From positions 8,743,579-8,807,578 of the forward strand of contig NC_134935.1 in assembly GCF_051020765.1 (NCBI RefSeq): a stretch of 64,000 nucleotides of DNA, read 5' to 3'. The notes beneath the pieces were generated by a model, which saw only the letters and a program-made list of their open reading frames with translations, was not told the DNA's origin and made no database searches. The translations under genes and the position numbers were made by a program. The DNA is from Lasioglossum baleicum. Taxonomy: Eukaryota > Arthropoda > Insecta > Hymenoptera > Halictidae. Positions 34,465-46,400 of this stretch are shown one piece after another. Each line of letters begins with the position of its first letter. Position 1 is the stretch's first letter.

Positions 34465-37400
34465 TTAATCGTGATTGAAGACGACCCGTCTAACGAGGAC
34501 ACAGACGGTCGATAACAGTGCAAGGAGGTAGATATTCGGCGCCACGTTCACAGCCAGCCCGCACAGGTCCTTGATCTCGCTCTCCCTTGGATGCGTGCGG
34601 ATGCAGGACTGAGGCTTCTTCCTTCTCAACGTGCTGATCGCCTTCTGGCACACCAGCGAGTTGTTCTCGTACATCACCTCCTCTGGTAGTACGCTCAACG
34701 GCGGCGACACCGTGTCCGTGCAGTCCGTGTTCACGACCAGCAGCAACATGTTACTGAACGCTACCGGTTGCACGATGTACGACCTCATGCAGTTGTCGTT
34801 TATGTCCATCTCGACGTCGAACGACTCGAACGACACGTTACGCAGGTACAGGTACACCTGTTGGCCAGAGGATTCAAAGATTGATGGCTGCTTCAAAACA
34901 TTTTCGCAAAGAAACGAAGTTACTTCGAATGAACCCAGGAAAGGAATCACTCCTTTTAAGGAGGTGCAACATTTTCAGGATACCCTGTATGGATTTCCTC
35001 CGTTTCAACCACCTAAATGTTGCCTTTCATTGCGAAAGCGAATATCTTAAGTGTACTTATTTATTCTTAACACTAACCGTACCGGGTACAAAATGTATCG
35101 AGTATATATTGTTTTATAAAAATTACAAGACTGAATTGATTTAGATTTGTCACAATTTTTATAATAATACGTGCTCGAATAAAGAAATTTATTGAATAGT
35201 TATAATTTCAATAATTATCTGATATGATCGCGGTACGGTTAGTGTTAACCGATAATAATTGTACTCTACATAAAACTGAAAACGGTTAAACAATCCAAAT
35301 CAACCGCTATACATTCAAATAAATGTTCCCGAAGCTTGCAAACTCGTGTACGCATGCGCACTCCTATGCCGCCATGTTCACAAAGAACCTCCTGACGCAT
35401 GCGCATTAGAAATCGATTAGAGTGAAACGCGGGATCGTTGTCAGTTGCCAGTGTTCGAATCCTTTGTGTTTAAATACTAAAAAGCAGTAGTGTAAGAAGA
35501 AATATTGTTCGCGAGTAATGAATTGTTCGTAAAATAAGTAATAGAATGTTCTAGAGCAAGCGTGTGGGTAATAATACTCTCTTTTTGTTAAGGGGAACGT
35601 TGGATAAAAAGAACCTTTCGGTTTCCCAGAGGTCATTCCTCGCTTGTGTCCGCTCCGAAGTTTGTGTAGTATTAGCAAAGACATGAAATTAGCGAGTTCA
35701 TAAGTGTACATAGATTGATTAGGAATTATACCTCTTGATCGCATGCTTCCGGTCGCGTTCGATTGATCAGGACCTTCTGATCGAACATTTTCTCGTCCTT
35801 CGCGTCGACCGGCGACTTATCCTCGTTTTCCTGATAGTCCCTCTGCATGCCTTCGTCTTCATTCGGATAAGCAAACGCTTCAGCGTACTCGGATTCCCAC
35901 ATTCCTGCTTTGGCCCAGGCCCACGCTGCTTGACCCAGGAACCAGGTGATTATTTTCTGCATATTCTTCCATGGCTGAAAAGAACGGCGTGTTTCATCAT
36001 CCGGCTTCGGTACGTACGAATATATTTTTTTCTACTTTCACTGGAATTAGAACTTTAAAGATTTGCCTACCAAAGGATCTCACCCGAACCTGAACCAAGA
36101 TATAACCTATAATAACCCTGTCATATTTAGACGGGGTTGTTTATTCCCGTTAGACTTCTGTTAGTCATTGTTTGATTTCATTGCATTTGACCCTTTGCAC
36201 TCCGCATTACTTTTCAATTTTGTTGCCAACAACTCCCTACTATTTTAAGCGTTTCATTCGATATTTACTTCGGACAGTTTCTTGACTCCTACTTATTTTA
36301 AACAATTTTGTTTACTAATTATTAGACCGCGGATCTTTGTGCATTTGCGAAGAAACTGGTTGGGCGATAAAACAGTAAAAGATTTAAATAATTCAAGAAT
36401 GTTGTAATGTTGCTTTTAATGTAACAAATTCGTTAAGTGATGAAATCAATTTTTACGTCATTCCTGCTTCTCACAATCAATGCAATAATTATATTAAATA
36501 TATAGCTCTCTAACTTTGTTGTAATTTATATTTGTCGAACTTATATTTGTTTTTAAATAAGAAGTACGACTTACATAAATAGAGGAAGAACGAAATACAT
36601 ATAAAAACACGTTCAACCCTCGACAAAGGAGTGCAAAGGGTTAACTCTAGCTCTAGCACATATAAATATGTAGCACTCAACTTTTTCGTATCAAATTAGT
36701 AAGAAAAATTGTAGAAAATTCAAATTTTTAATATTTTCGACGAAACACGAAAAGACAATAAATATGTTTTCTACCCCCGTCATTGAGGACTGTTTTCGTC
36801 CATTCAATTAGGACAATGGCCAATAAAAAGCACTTTCGCACAAGTTTCGAAGTTTCGAAATTAAAACTAATATAACAGTGAGGTGTCCGCGAAAAGACGT
36901 TACCGTGAGCAAGATACTGCCAACGTTAGAAGTCTGTGTGCTCTTGAAGCATACAGCTTGGTAGTCGAATATCCTGATCCTCTCGAAAACACCCTCCTTG
37001 ACAAGATTGGCCATAATCGGTCCTCTAAGTTCGCCGAAGAATTTTCCGGCATCGGCCTCGTCCTCGGCTGCGATCACGTAGCCGTTGTTGTCGACAAGGT
37101 AGCAAGCCCAATTCTCCGCACCGCAATGCGTAACGCAATTCCCCAGACCCTCGCAGCTGGCGGTAATATTTTGGAAGAGTCCTTGTAGAGCAGTGTGTTG
37201 GAATTGGAAGCCAACCACTGCTGCTGGCGCCTTCGTAGCTTGGCTTTCTAAAGAAGTATCAAGTAGTTTACACCTTGAACATTCCCATTCACGAGAATAG
37301 AATGAATAAACCAAGGAGTGATATTGAAAATGCGATGATGTAAGTTGTTAAAGAATTAAACAATGCTAACTTGTTTTACCAATAAAAATGGCACGACTGG

Positions 37401-40400
37401 CTGTGACGAGGGTGGTGTTATCAGCACCCTCCTCGTCGATTGGCACAGAAAAGACGAAGCTCTCAGGCTGGACGTAGTTCTGCTCCACGGCTCTTTTGTA
37501 CCATACTTCGTCTATAGCTTTCGAATACATCTTGCCGAAGTGATCATCAGGGATATTGCCTTCTTCATCCGACAGGAAGTCCTGCCATCTTGTCAGACCA
37601 CTGTGAGTGGCCATGAACGCGAGCGTCACGCCGAAACGTTGTTGGAACTCTTTCCTACAAGAAGATGAACGTCACGCTTCCGGTCTGAATCAGTCCTTCA
37701 AAGAAACAGACGTCCGGTCTTTTCTAATATTGTACAAACGCTAGCGCGATACGGCGGAGCTTCTTCGAGACTCGTTTGCATTGCAATAATTGACTATATT
37801 AATTAAAGTGTCGCTTAGTCCAAATTTATTTTGAATGCTTTGAAAATGAATTTATAAAAGTACTTTTTCAGGTAACAACAGCTTTGCGAGCGAGTCTCCA
37901 AGCGCGTCTCTCATCTACAATGTACACTTCAAACTGCTGAACATCGATCTTCCGGTTCCGAGATCCACAAGTTGCTTCTTCTTGATTTTTCTCCAGGCCT
38001 GAAAGATCCTCGCGATCCAAACCGGCGGCGATTAGATAACCGCAGAAGGAACGAAACAGTAACACGTAAATTGCTGGTGAATACCAAAATGAAAATCGCT
38101 TGAGAAATGTTGAAAACATCGAACAGAACTGTGGTGTCGAAGAGAGAAAGAAAGAAAGAAAGAGAGGGAAGCGGACGCAAAAGAAGCGATAACAACGAAC
38201 ACAGATATCGTTACGGACAGATATCGTTTAGCCTCTAAAAGAAAACGTAAGGTGGTTTTTTGTGGTGGACGTTACCTGGGCAGCAGATTCATCAGCCTAG
38301 CTAAAGGTCTGCATGGCGTCAAAGTGGTCAGTATTAGTAAAAAAGAACGGGCGCGTTTATTTTCGTTATCCTGACAGAAGAAATAATAAGAGAACGGAAC
38401 CAGAGAGAGAGAGAGAGAGAGTGAAAGAATTGTGCAAAGAACGGAAACATACACACACATACGGGGGGAACGGTTTCGCTGTCTTTAATAAACGCTTTTC
38501 TTTTATTGTTGGTTTTCTTCTGCTATCTATCTTTGAAGAAGCCTACTATTCTTCTATTCTCAATCTAACCGATATGTACTTCAATCAAAAAGCCTATTTA
38601 ACCTTATGCGAATGCCCAACATTTTTCACGACGTTAAGGTATACGTTGTTCAGGTATAAATCAATTTTTCATTCTCCCAGATAGTAGAAACTCATAGTAA
38701 TTACAACAAGAACGTTCGAAAAGATTTGAAAACAAATTGGGAGAAGGTGTCTGGTACCTGGATATCGACATTAGGTTTAGTCTTTAGATTTATCCAACTT
38801 GTTAGACTTTAGCTGTTTTCGAAGTTTCGTTTCCTACCATTGATTCTTTCTTAGACTGACATAAGGTATGTGAAATTGTAGGCAAAATTAGGCTTTCAAA
38901 GGACGTCTATCTATTCGGTTGCTATGTTAGTTCTCGTGTAGTTAGTTCGGAACGTGTCTCATGCAATACACAGGTTACTATGATGCTCACCCTTTTTCTT
39001 CGCGTGTGGTGCTGGGGTTCGCAAACCATTCGGTTACCTTTGCGTCGAACACCAGGCTCAGAAGAAGATCCCTGTCACAGTAGTACAAGTCTTTGTCCGC
39101 TTTGTAAGCCGTGGCTGTTTAACAAACACGGTATATTATCGTTACACAACATTATCGCTTTGAATCGTCATAGCAATTTTGCATATTTAATAAAAAGTTC
39201 TAACAGCAACTTCTGGTAGCTTGTTCATTATTCGGACTAAACGGAATTTTCCCAAAATTTTCATTACGTATCTAGTAAACGTCCATTTATATGTAGAAAA
39301 GTTATTCTGATCGAAAGTTTGCGCCATTAATTACGAGACGTATGTATGAATCTCGAAATTTCCTGAACAGTGCGCCATGGTAGAGATAATTGTGCCGTGA
39401 GGATGCATACGTTTCGATTTATGATGAGTGTCGTTACCGGAACTCGTGGCCGAGTATTCCGGCGGCTGGGATGGTTGTTTCATGTCTTTCCACCTCCAGG
39501 CTGGCTGGCGGATACGCTCCAGGAAGTGCAGGAGCTGAGCCTCGGACGTATTGAACGGTCGTTCGTCCTCGTAGTGATACCTGGATCAAGAAATTTCAAA
39601 TACTATCAATCTATTTTACCTCGGGCAATTCCTCGAACATCGCGTCGTGCTTTCTTATCGAGCAGTCCCGTAACTCTTTCGATACTTGCTGGAAACCGAT
39701 CTGTGATCGGTAGACTGTGAGTCTTTCTAAGCAGATTTTTATAGCTATACAGTGTGAGTCACCTAACGTTGCCACCTCAAATATCTTTGTTGTTTTTAAA
39801 GATACGTCAAATGTCTGAGGACAAAGTTGAATGGTAAAATGGGGCTCATACGATACCAAAAAGATTTTTGTTTTTATGTAATTTTTTTTAGAGATATGAA
39901 GGTCTCCTTCATTTTTTAAAATGGAATATCCTCTTTTTATACCAATTCTGAGTAAAAATGCATTGACCTCCATATGTTCTAAATCTATAATAATATTAGT
40001 GAACGAGATATCAAAACAATTTTCTTTCTTCTTTGGATAATATCTCGTTAACTATTCGGTTTAGGACATATGAAGGTCAACAATTTTTACTCAGAATAAA
40101 AAATAGGACATTCCATTTTAAAAAATCAAGGTGACCTTCATATCTCTAAAAAAGTTACATAAAAACAAAAATTTTTTTGTTATCATTCTCTCTTTCAAGT
40201 TCACTTAAAAACAGTCAAATTAATTTTATGCATTTCGTTGTTTAAAGTCATAGTAGAGCGCATAATTTTCAGAGAATCTGTGACTTTCTTCTGCTAAACT
40301 GTTTTAATAATTCAAGATTGGGTACGTTGCATTTAATAAAACTTTCGAACAAGGAAGGTAAGCAACGAAACAAATGCTGGTAGCGAACGCGTTAATTGCC

Positions 40401-43400
40401 GCAAATTGAGTACTTAAATGACAATTTGAATATTCCCGGTGAAAATAGACTCAGGCACAGCCGTCGAAGGGTTAACGAAGAAATATCCGGTGCAAAGTTA
40501 TTATTCCCAAAGAAAAATTGTTCTACGCCATGGAGAAAATTTAGCATAACGATGCGCAGTCTACCGATCATGTGAGACGATTTCATCAAGAGACTTACTT
40601 GCAGTACAGCCAGTCAGGATGTACCCGCCAGTTAGTACCAGTGAAATAATCCGACACGTTCTTGCCTGAAAAAGGAAAGAAAAGCTGGCTAGAGTAACTG
40701 GCAAAACGGTAGCTATAGCTAAAGCTACGTCCACAAACTGGTCGTGATCCGATGATTGCAATTGGTTTCTACGAATGTACGCACCACTAACGTGCGTACG
40801 GTGTATCTCCTCGGTTGCGTGCACGCGATTGCTTCCGGCGTGATCATGTTCCGGCAAACTGACCACCACCGTGAACGGTGTGTTCGGTATACCAGTGTAA
40901 TCGTACTTCCTCTTCACTCTGCCGACCCGTTTCTGCAAAAATATTCAGAAATACAGCTGTAAATCTTTTGCCTTTTGCAATCGTTACAGTTTTTATTTAC
41001 TTAGTAGTCTAGTTGTGGCAGAGTTTTAACTGTAAGCGGACTAAACGGCTGCGCGGGGACCTGAATTTCGCAGCATTCATTTTCCTTACAAAAAATTCAA
41101 TAAAAAAAAAAAGAAAAATTAAAACAGCTTCTTCAATTTTCAAGTTTCAATTGTGAATTATTATTATGTTAAAGACAAAAATTTGCTTTTTTATGTAAAA
41201 GACCAAAATTTTTACCGTTTGGAGCCTCCACTTGATTGAGCCGCCATTGTCGATAATCTACGCTTTACCGTGACTCGAGAATATTTTCTTTTCTTGCAGG
41301 AACTACGTAATAGATTTGTATAGCAATAATCAAATTCGCAATGGCGACGATTCAATTCTTACGAGTGATCTCTGTTAGTGACTTTTGATAAGCAAACGAT
41401 TAATAAACCGAAGCTCAGCGTCGAGCAACATTTTCCGCTCTAATATACCGTTCATCGTTAATTATGGAATTAATTACCATGTCGTCGTAATGGTACTTCG
41501 TGTGAAGCGTCACGCTACCGTTCTCCTGATTGACCACGTCATTTCGAAGCTGTAATCAGAAGTTATCGTGTTACGGATACACTGTATAGCTACCTTTTTT
41601 TTCTAAAATTATATTTATGTCATTCTAGAGATTTACCATAAGAATTCCTTCGTCGAACTCCCTTGGTCCTCTATCCTGATCCATCAACTCAACCTCCGCC
41701 ATGTCGACGCTGTTGTAGGCTGGCTTCAGGATTCCCTGGAACTGTAATTGCATCGTCGATTAATTAAAAACGTTGTCGAACATGAAAAGAACAGCTAAAA
41801 TTCTATTATGTATAATGTATTTATTTGAAACGAAGAAGTGGAAGTTATTAAGAATCTTTTAGATCAGGATCGTTACCACTGGACGGAGGTCAGGATGAAT
41901 CAGGATGAAACCGTTATTGGTCACGATGAACGCGTATCCATTGACGCCGAGCTGTTTCGAACAGAATAAAGAAACATTTAATTAATCTCATCAATATTCA
42001 CTGATTGTATTAACACTGCGTTAATTATCGGATTACGGACTAAAGAACGAATTCGTTGTCGCTTATGGATCTCTTTTAAATCACACCAGTTCGTCAATTC
42101 TGCATGTTTCTTCGTGAAAGATTCTAGATTTAAATCCTTTGGGATTTGATTAGAAATAATGTAAAACAGTGCTCACCCGATGCGGCATCATAAGTTTCTG
42201 TATCTCTTCTATGGGAACATCCGTGCCAGCGACACCGAGGAGATCGGCGATCCGTGTCTGCGCAAAGAAACACCGTATCGTTTCAGACAAACTCTCATTC
42301 TCCATGCGCCCCGTGGAATTCGGTGTATCGAAAAATGAATTACGAGTCATCATCATCCCAAGTCGCATAACCATAAGCGTATCTACCTTCTCCAATAAAC
42401 GCTATCACAATGATAATTCCTCTAAAGACACACTGTACTAGTATGAAAAGTAACGATATTTACTAAAGAAACAATCATCTCTGACGTACGGCTGGATATG
42501 TATAATAAAACTAGCTCAACTACGGTATCTCAATAAGAAACGAAACGAATGGAAACGATAATCAACAAATCGAATAATAATCGAGAAAAGAATCATGGTA
42601 ATAATAAAGAGAACGATACACAATATAAAGAGCAATTATATAACGTCTGACTCGTGCACTCGTTTTGCTTGTTTCTAACCCAAAACCAAAATTATTCAAT
42701 TCTCTCGTACTAATACATTTCCGCATAATGTGCGTAGTTACCCCAGAACCAGAGTACTACTAGAGAATGATAATAATAATAATGATGTTAACAATAATAA
42801 CGATAATGATAATAAGAATGATAATAATAATGTCAACAGGAGGTATTCGCCGTTCGCAATCCAACAGGCGGGCAGGATTATCCGTGTTTCTACTCGTCTC
42901 GAACAGGGCACAGGGTAGACTAAAGTACCTAAACCTACCTAATGATTAAACTAAGTCCAGAACTAGTGTTAGACCAAAGTAAGATACCAGAGAGACGAAC
43001 GTGGACCTAAATGAAACAAAAGATCGCCGCGCGGCCATCTTCTTGCGCCTTTGGGACTTCGAATCGTTATCTGATTTTTTGTCGCATTTTTCGAACAATG
43101 TTTACAATCGCCACGAACCTTTAAAAATACTCGCCCCCCCCTGCGCAGTTCGATCGTTCGACTTTAAATGAAGTCGATCTTTGCGAATTTTTTCTGCCTC
43201 AATCGTAAAAGATACACGATCGTTCTTAGAATCATTCCGCAGACATTCCCATGCATGATGGTATTAAAAGAAAATAATATTCCGAGTATTTAAAGGTAAA
43301 CTGTCGTGATCATTTCGATGATCGATCCCGGAGGCGCGGTCGCGTTGGCCGCGCGCGAAGTATAAAAGGCGAAAGGGTTACGGGGCTCTATGCATTGAAA

Positions 43401-46400
43401 CAACGTTGCTTGTGTTTTGTTTGTGTGTTGCTGCCAACCTCTCTAGTCTCTGTCACCCAGTACGCCTCGTTCACCAGCACCTGCCTTGTGATGTTCTGTG
43501 GACAAAGAGGAACTTAAAACCAAAGGAAAATCGGTCTGATTCCGCGCGGCGCGGCGTTCTCGAACCCGCCCTTTTAACGGAGGGGTTGGCTCGAGACGCT
43601 TGGAAAAACAGTGATAAAAGAAACGGGGTGTTAACTTTTGATAATCGAATGAGGGTAACGTGGAATGGCGATAACGGCGGAAGTATCGATTCGAGGACGT
43701 TCGCTCTGAATTGCGATTACAGTTGTCGATTGGACGCTGCTGTCTGGTCGAAATTGCCCCCCAAGACGTTCAAGGTTGTGCGAAGCTTCTCAATGTCGTG
43801 CAAAGTCTCTCAACGTCTCGATTTTTAGTTTAGGTTAAAATTTCTTATTTCCTTTGACATTAGAATTGCTTTTCAAGGTAACCCAAGGTCACGGGAAGAT
43901 TAACGGAGGATTAATGATAAATCCGTTGTATCGCAGTGACAGGTGGTCGTCGATCAGATAACAGCGTTGCGATCGCACACGTGAGTGCGCATTGTTGCGA
44001 TAATTATTAATAGAACGGGGTTAACGGTTCACGATGATGGGGAGGACGGTAATCTATTCTCGATGACAAAGCTCGTGTCACGTTTTTATCGAGATACAAC
44101 ACCTCAGGCCGACACTCAATTTCTCTCGTTTCGCTGGCGAGATGATTTTTCGAGCGATCGTTGACGAGTCGAACGCTCGCCATTCTGGCGGGGACGATAC
44201 TAAACTAGGAAGAATTTGGGGAATCGCCTAGCGTACCCGATTTTTCGAGGATCAGAAGAGTCGACGGTCCTGTGTGAGGTGTTACGGTTCGTTTATTTAT
44301 TTCAAACATAGCTTACCGCGTTTTCGCGTCGATCGAACACCGGCATGCTGACCGAGGTCATCAGCCTGTACTCCTGCAAGTCGTTTGACTGATCGTGGAT
44401 CTTCTTCTGTTTCTTCACGAACCTGCGATCTCTTTCTTCAGCGTTGAACAGCTTCTTTCGCCTGTGGAGCCTGAGGAATCGTTCCTTTTGTTCCTCGCTT
44501 TCGCGTTGCTCCCACAGCCAGTCTGTCATCTTAGGGTCAGTGATGTCAGCGTAGACAGGCGTCCAGATGGTTGGATGATCGTTGCGACCTAGGACCAGGG
44601 GTCGAGCCATCACTGGAACGTACTTCAGCACCTGGAAATGATGAGAGCTCGTCAATTTTCAATTGGCTAAAAAGGAGATCCCAAATTATGTGGGTTCTTT
44701 TATAAAATAATAATTAACAGAAATATGATTAATAGACTGAATGAAATTCAAAATTGTTGAAACATTTTTCAAATTGAAGATGTCAATATATGTATCTCCT
44801 CTATTAAAATCGTTAAGGGAAAAAATAATATTGAATTTAGTTTCTATTTCTTGCAATCGACGCAGACAATTTTCATTTTGCATAATGATCCGCAGTCTAA
44901 TGATGAATTTCGGCGAATAATAATACGCTGAGAATCGCACCTGTTCCCTGACTTCAGCCAAAGTGCACAGATGCACAAAGTATCCCCGATTCGCGCAGGC
45001 CATCCACTGCACCTCCCTAACATCCGCCACCTCTCTACCGATCAGATAAGTGAACATTCTGACCGGCATGTCGGCCTTGAACGGCTCGTCTTGATTGTCC
45101 TTCCAATTGTAGGTCTCGAAGATATCCTTGTAGTTGTAGGGCACGCCGTCCGTTATCAGCATGATCGCTTGGTTGCACCTGGCCCCCTCCCTGTCGTATC
45201 GATAGGATTCGAGTAGCTCGAACGCGGTGGACAAGGCCAGCGAAAAATTCGCTATTTTCTCAGTGTCCAAGTTCGAAATCGCCCTCTTCAACTCCCTCAC
45301 GTTCGCCAAATTCGCCTGGACCAGGGTGTCGTTGAAACAGGGCACCACCTATAATGGGATTTTGATTAGATAATTACAATTATCTTTTTCTTTCGAATAG
45401 GAGTATTAAAAAGGATTAAACACAGAAACACTCTTTAATAAAAGGAGTTTCACTTTGCTAACGTTGCTAAACTATTGTACCTCTTTGGTAATATTGGAGA
45501 ACGTGATGATGTTCACAAAATCATTGTTCCCTAGTGTGTCGAGAATATTATTGACCACGTGTCTGGCGATTTCCCTGCGTATTCCAGTCATGCTGCCGGA
45601 CGTATCAATCAGTATGACGACATCCTTGGGGCTGGTGGCAGCTTCGATGTACCAACTCCTGGTTCTGCAGTCGAAGAGGTCCACCGGTTCCATGAACCAG
45701 CTGGTCGCTGGGTATTGTCTCATGAAACCTGTCGCGCTGCCAAAATACTGCCACGACAGCGAGGGATCTTGATCGTAGTTGTTGACGAAGGTTTTGTCGA
45801 GCTCCTCGGACCATTTGATCGCTCTGATCACGTCCGAAGCTCTGTCGTAGACATTCGTTGGTACATGGACCGCTGACATGTTCAGATTCACCTGGCCGCC
45901 GAAGTGGTAACTGTGCTTCAAGTCTGTGGTGTTATTCTTGGCGTTGATATAGAGGAAGCTGTCGGGTGGATCCGCGTCTGGGGCTGATAACGCTGACGTC
46001 TCCGCGACGTCCATGATCCTCTGGTGGAGCAAGGTTGCGATTAAGTAGTTTGTTCTTATACATTTTTAAATAAGTAGCCGGTACACTTCAGGAGCTGCTT
46101 TTTCCGAGGAACTCTAGAGGCGTTACCTTGATGGCAGAGATCTTGGACTCCATCATGGCCCTGATGTCCTTCGCGATCTCATGGACCAGCGCGTTACCAT
46201 CACGTGGCTTCACCTCCGCCTGTTTGTAGCTCTCGTGGAACTTCTCCACGTTGGTCACGTACTTTCCCAACTGCGACAGCTCGAAACCCAATTTGTGCGC
46301 CCATGTCTTCGCCCTGAGAACACCAGACAACTTCCATCAAAACTCTAGATTGAATTCCGGCGATCTTCGGGGAGTAGCCACTCTCGCGAAACTTTGAGGA

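Noticed and set aside
43406..43828. 140-codon plus-strand frame downstream of the TATA-like sequence
   Set aside because: It starts at a TTG, not ATG, and has no homology I recognise. Kept only as a possible non-coding transcript.
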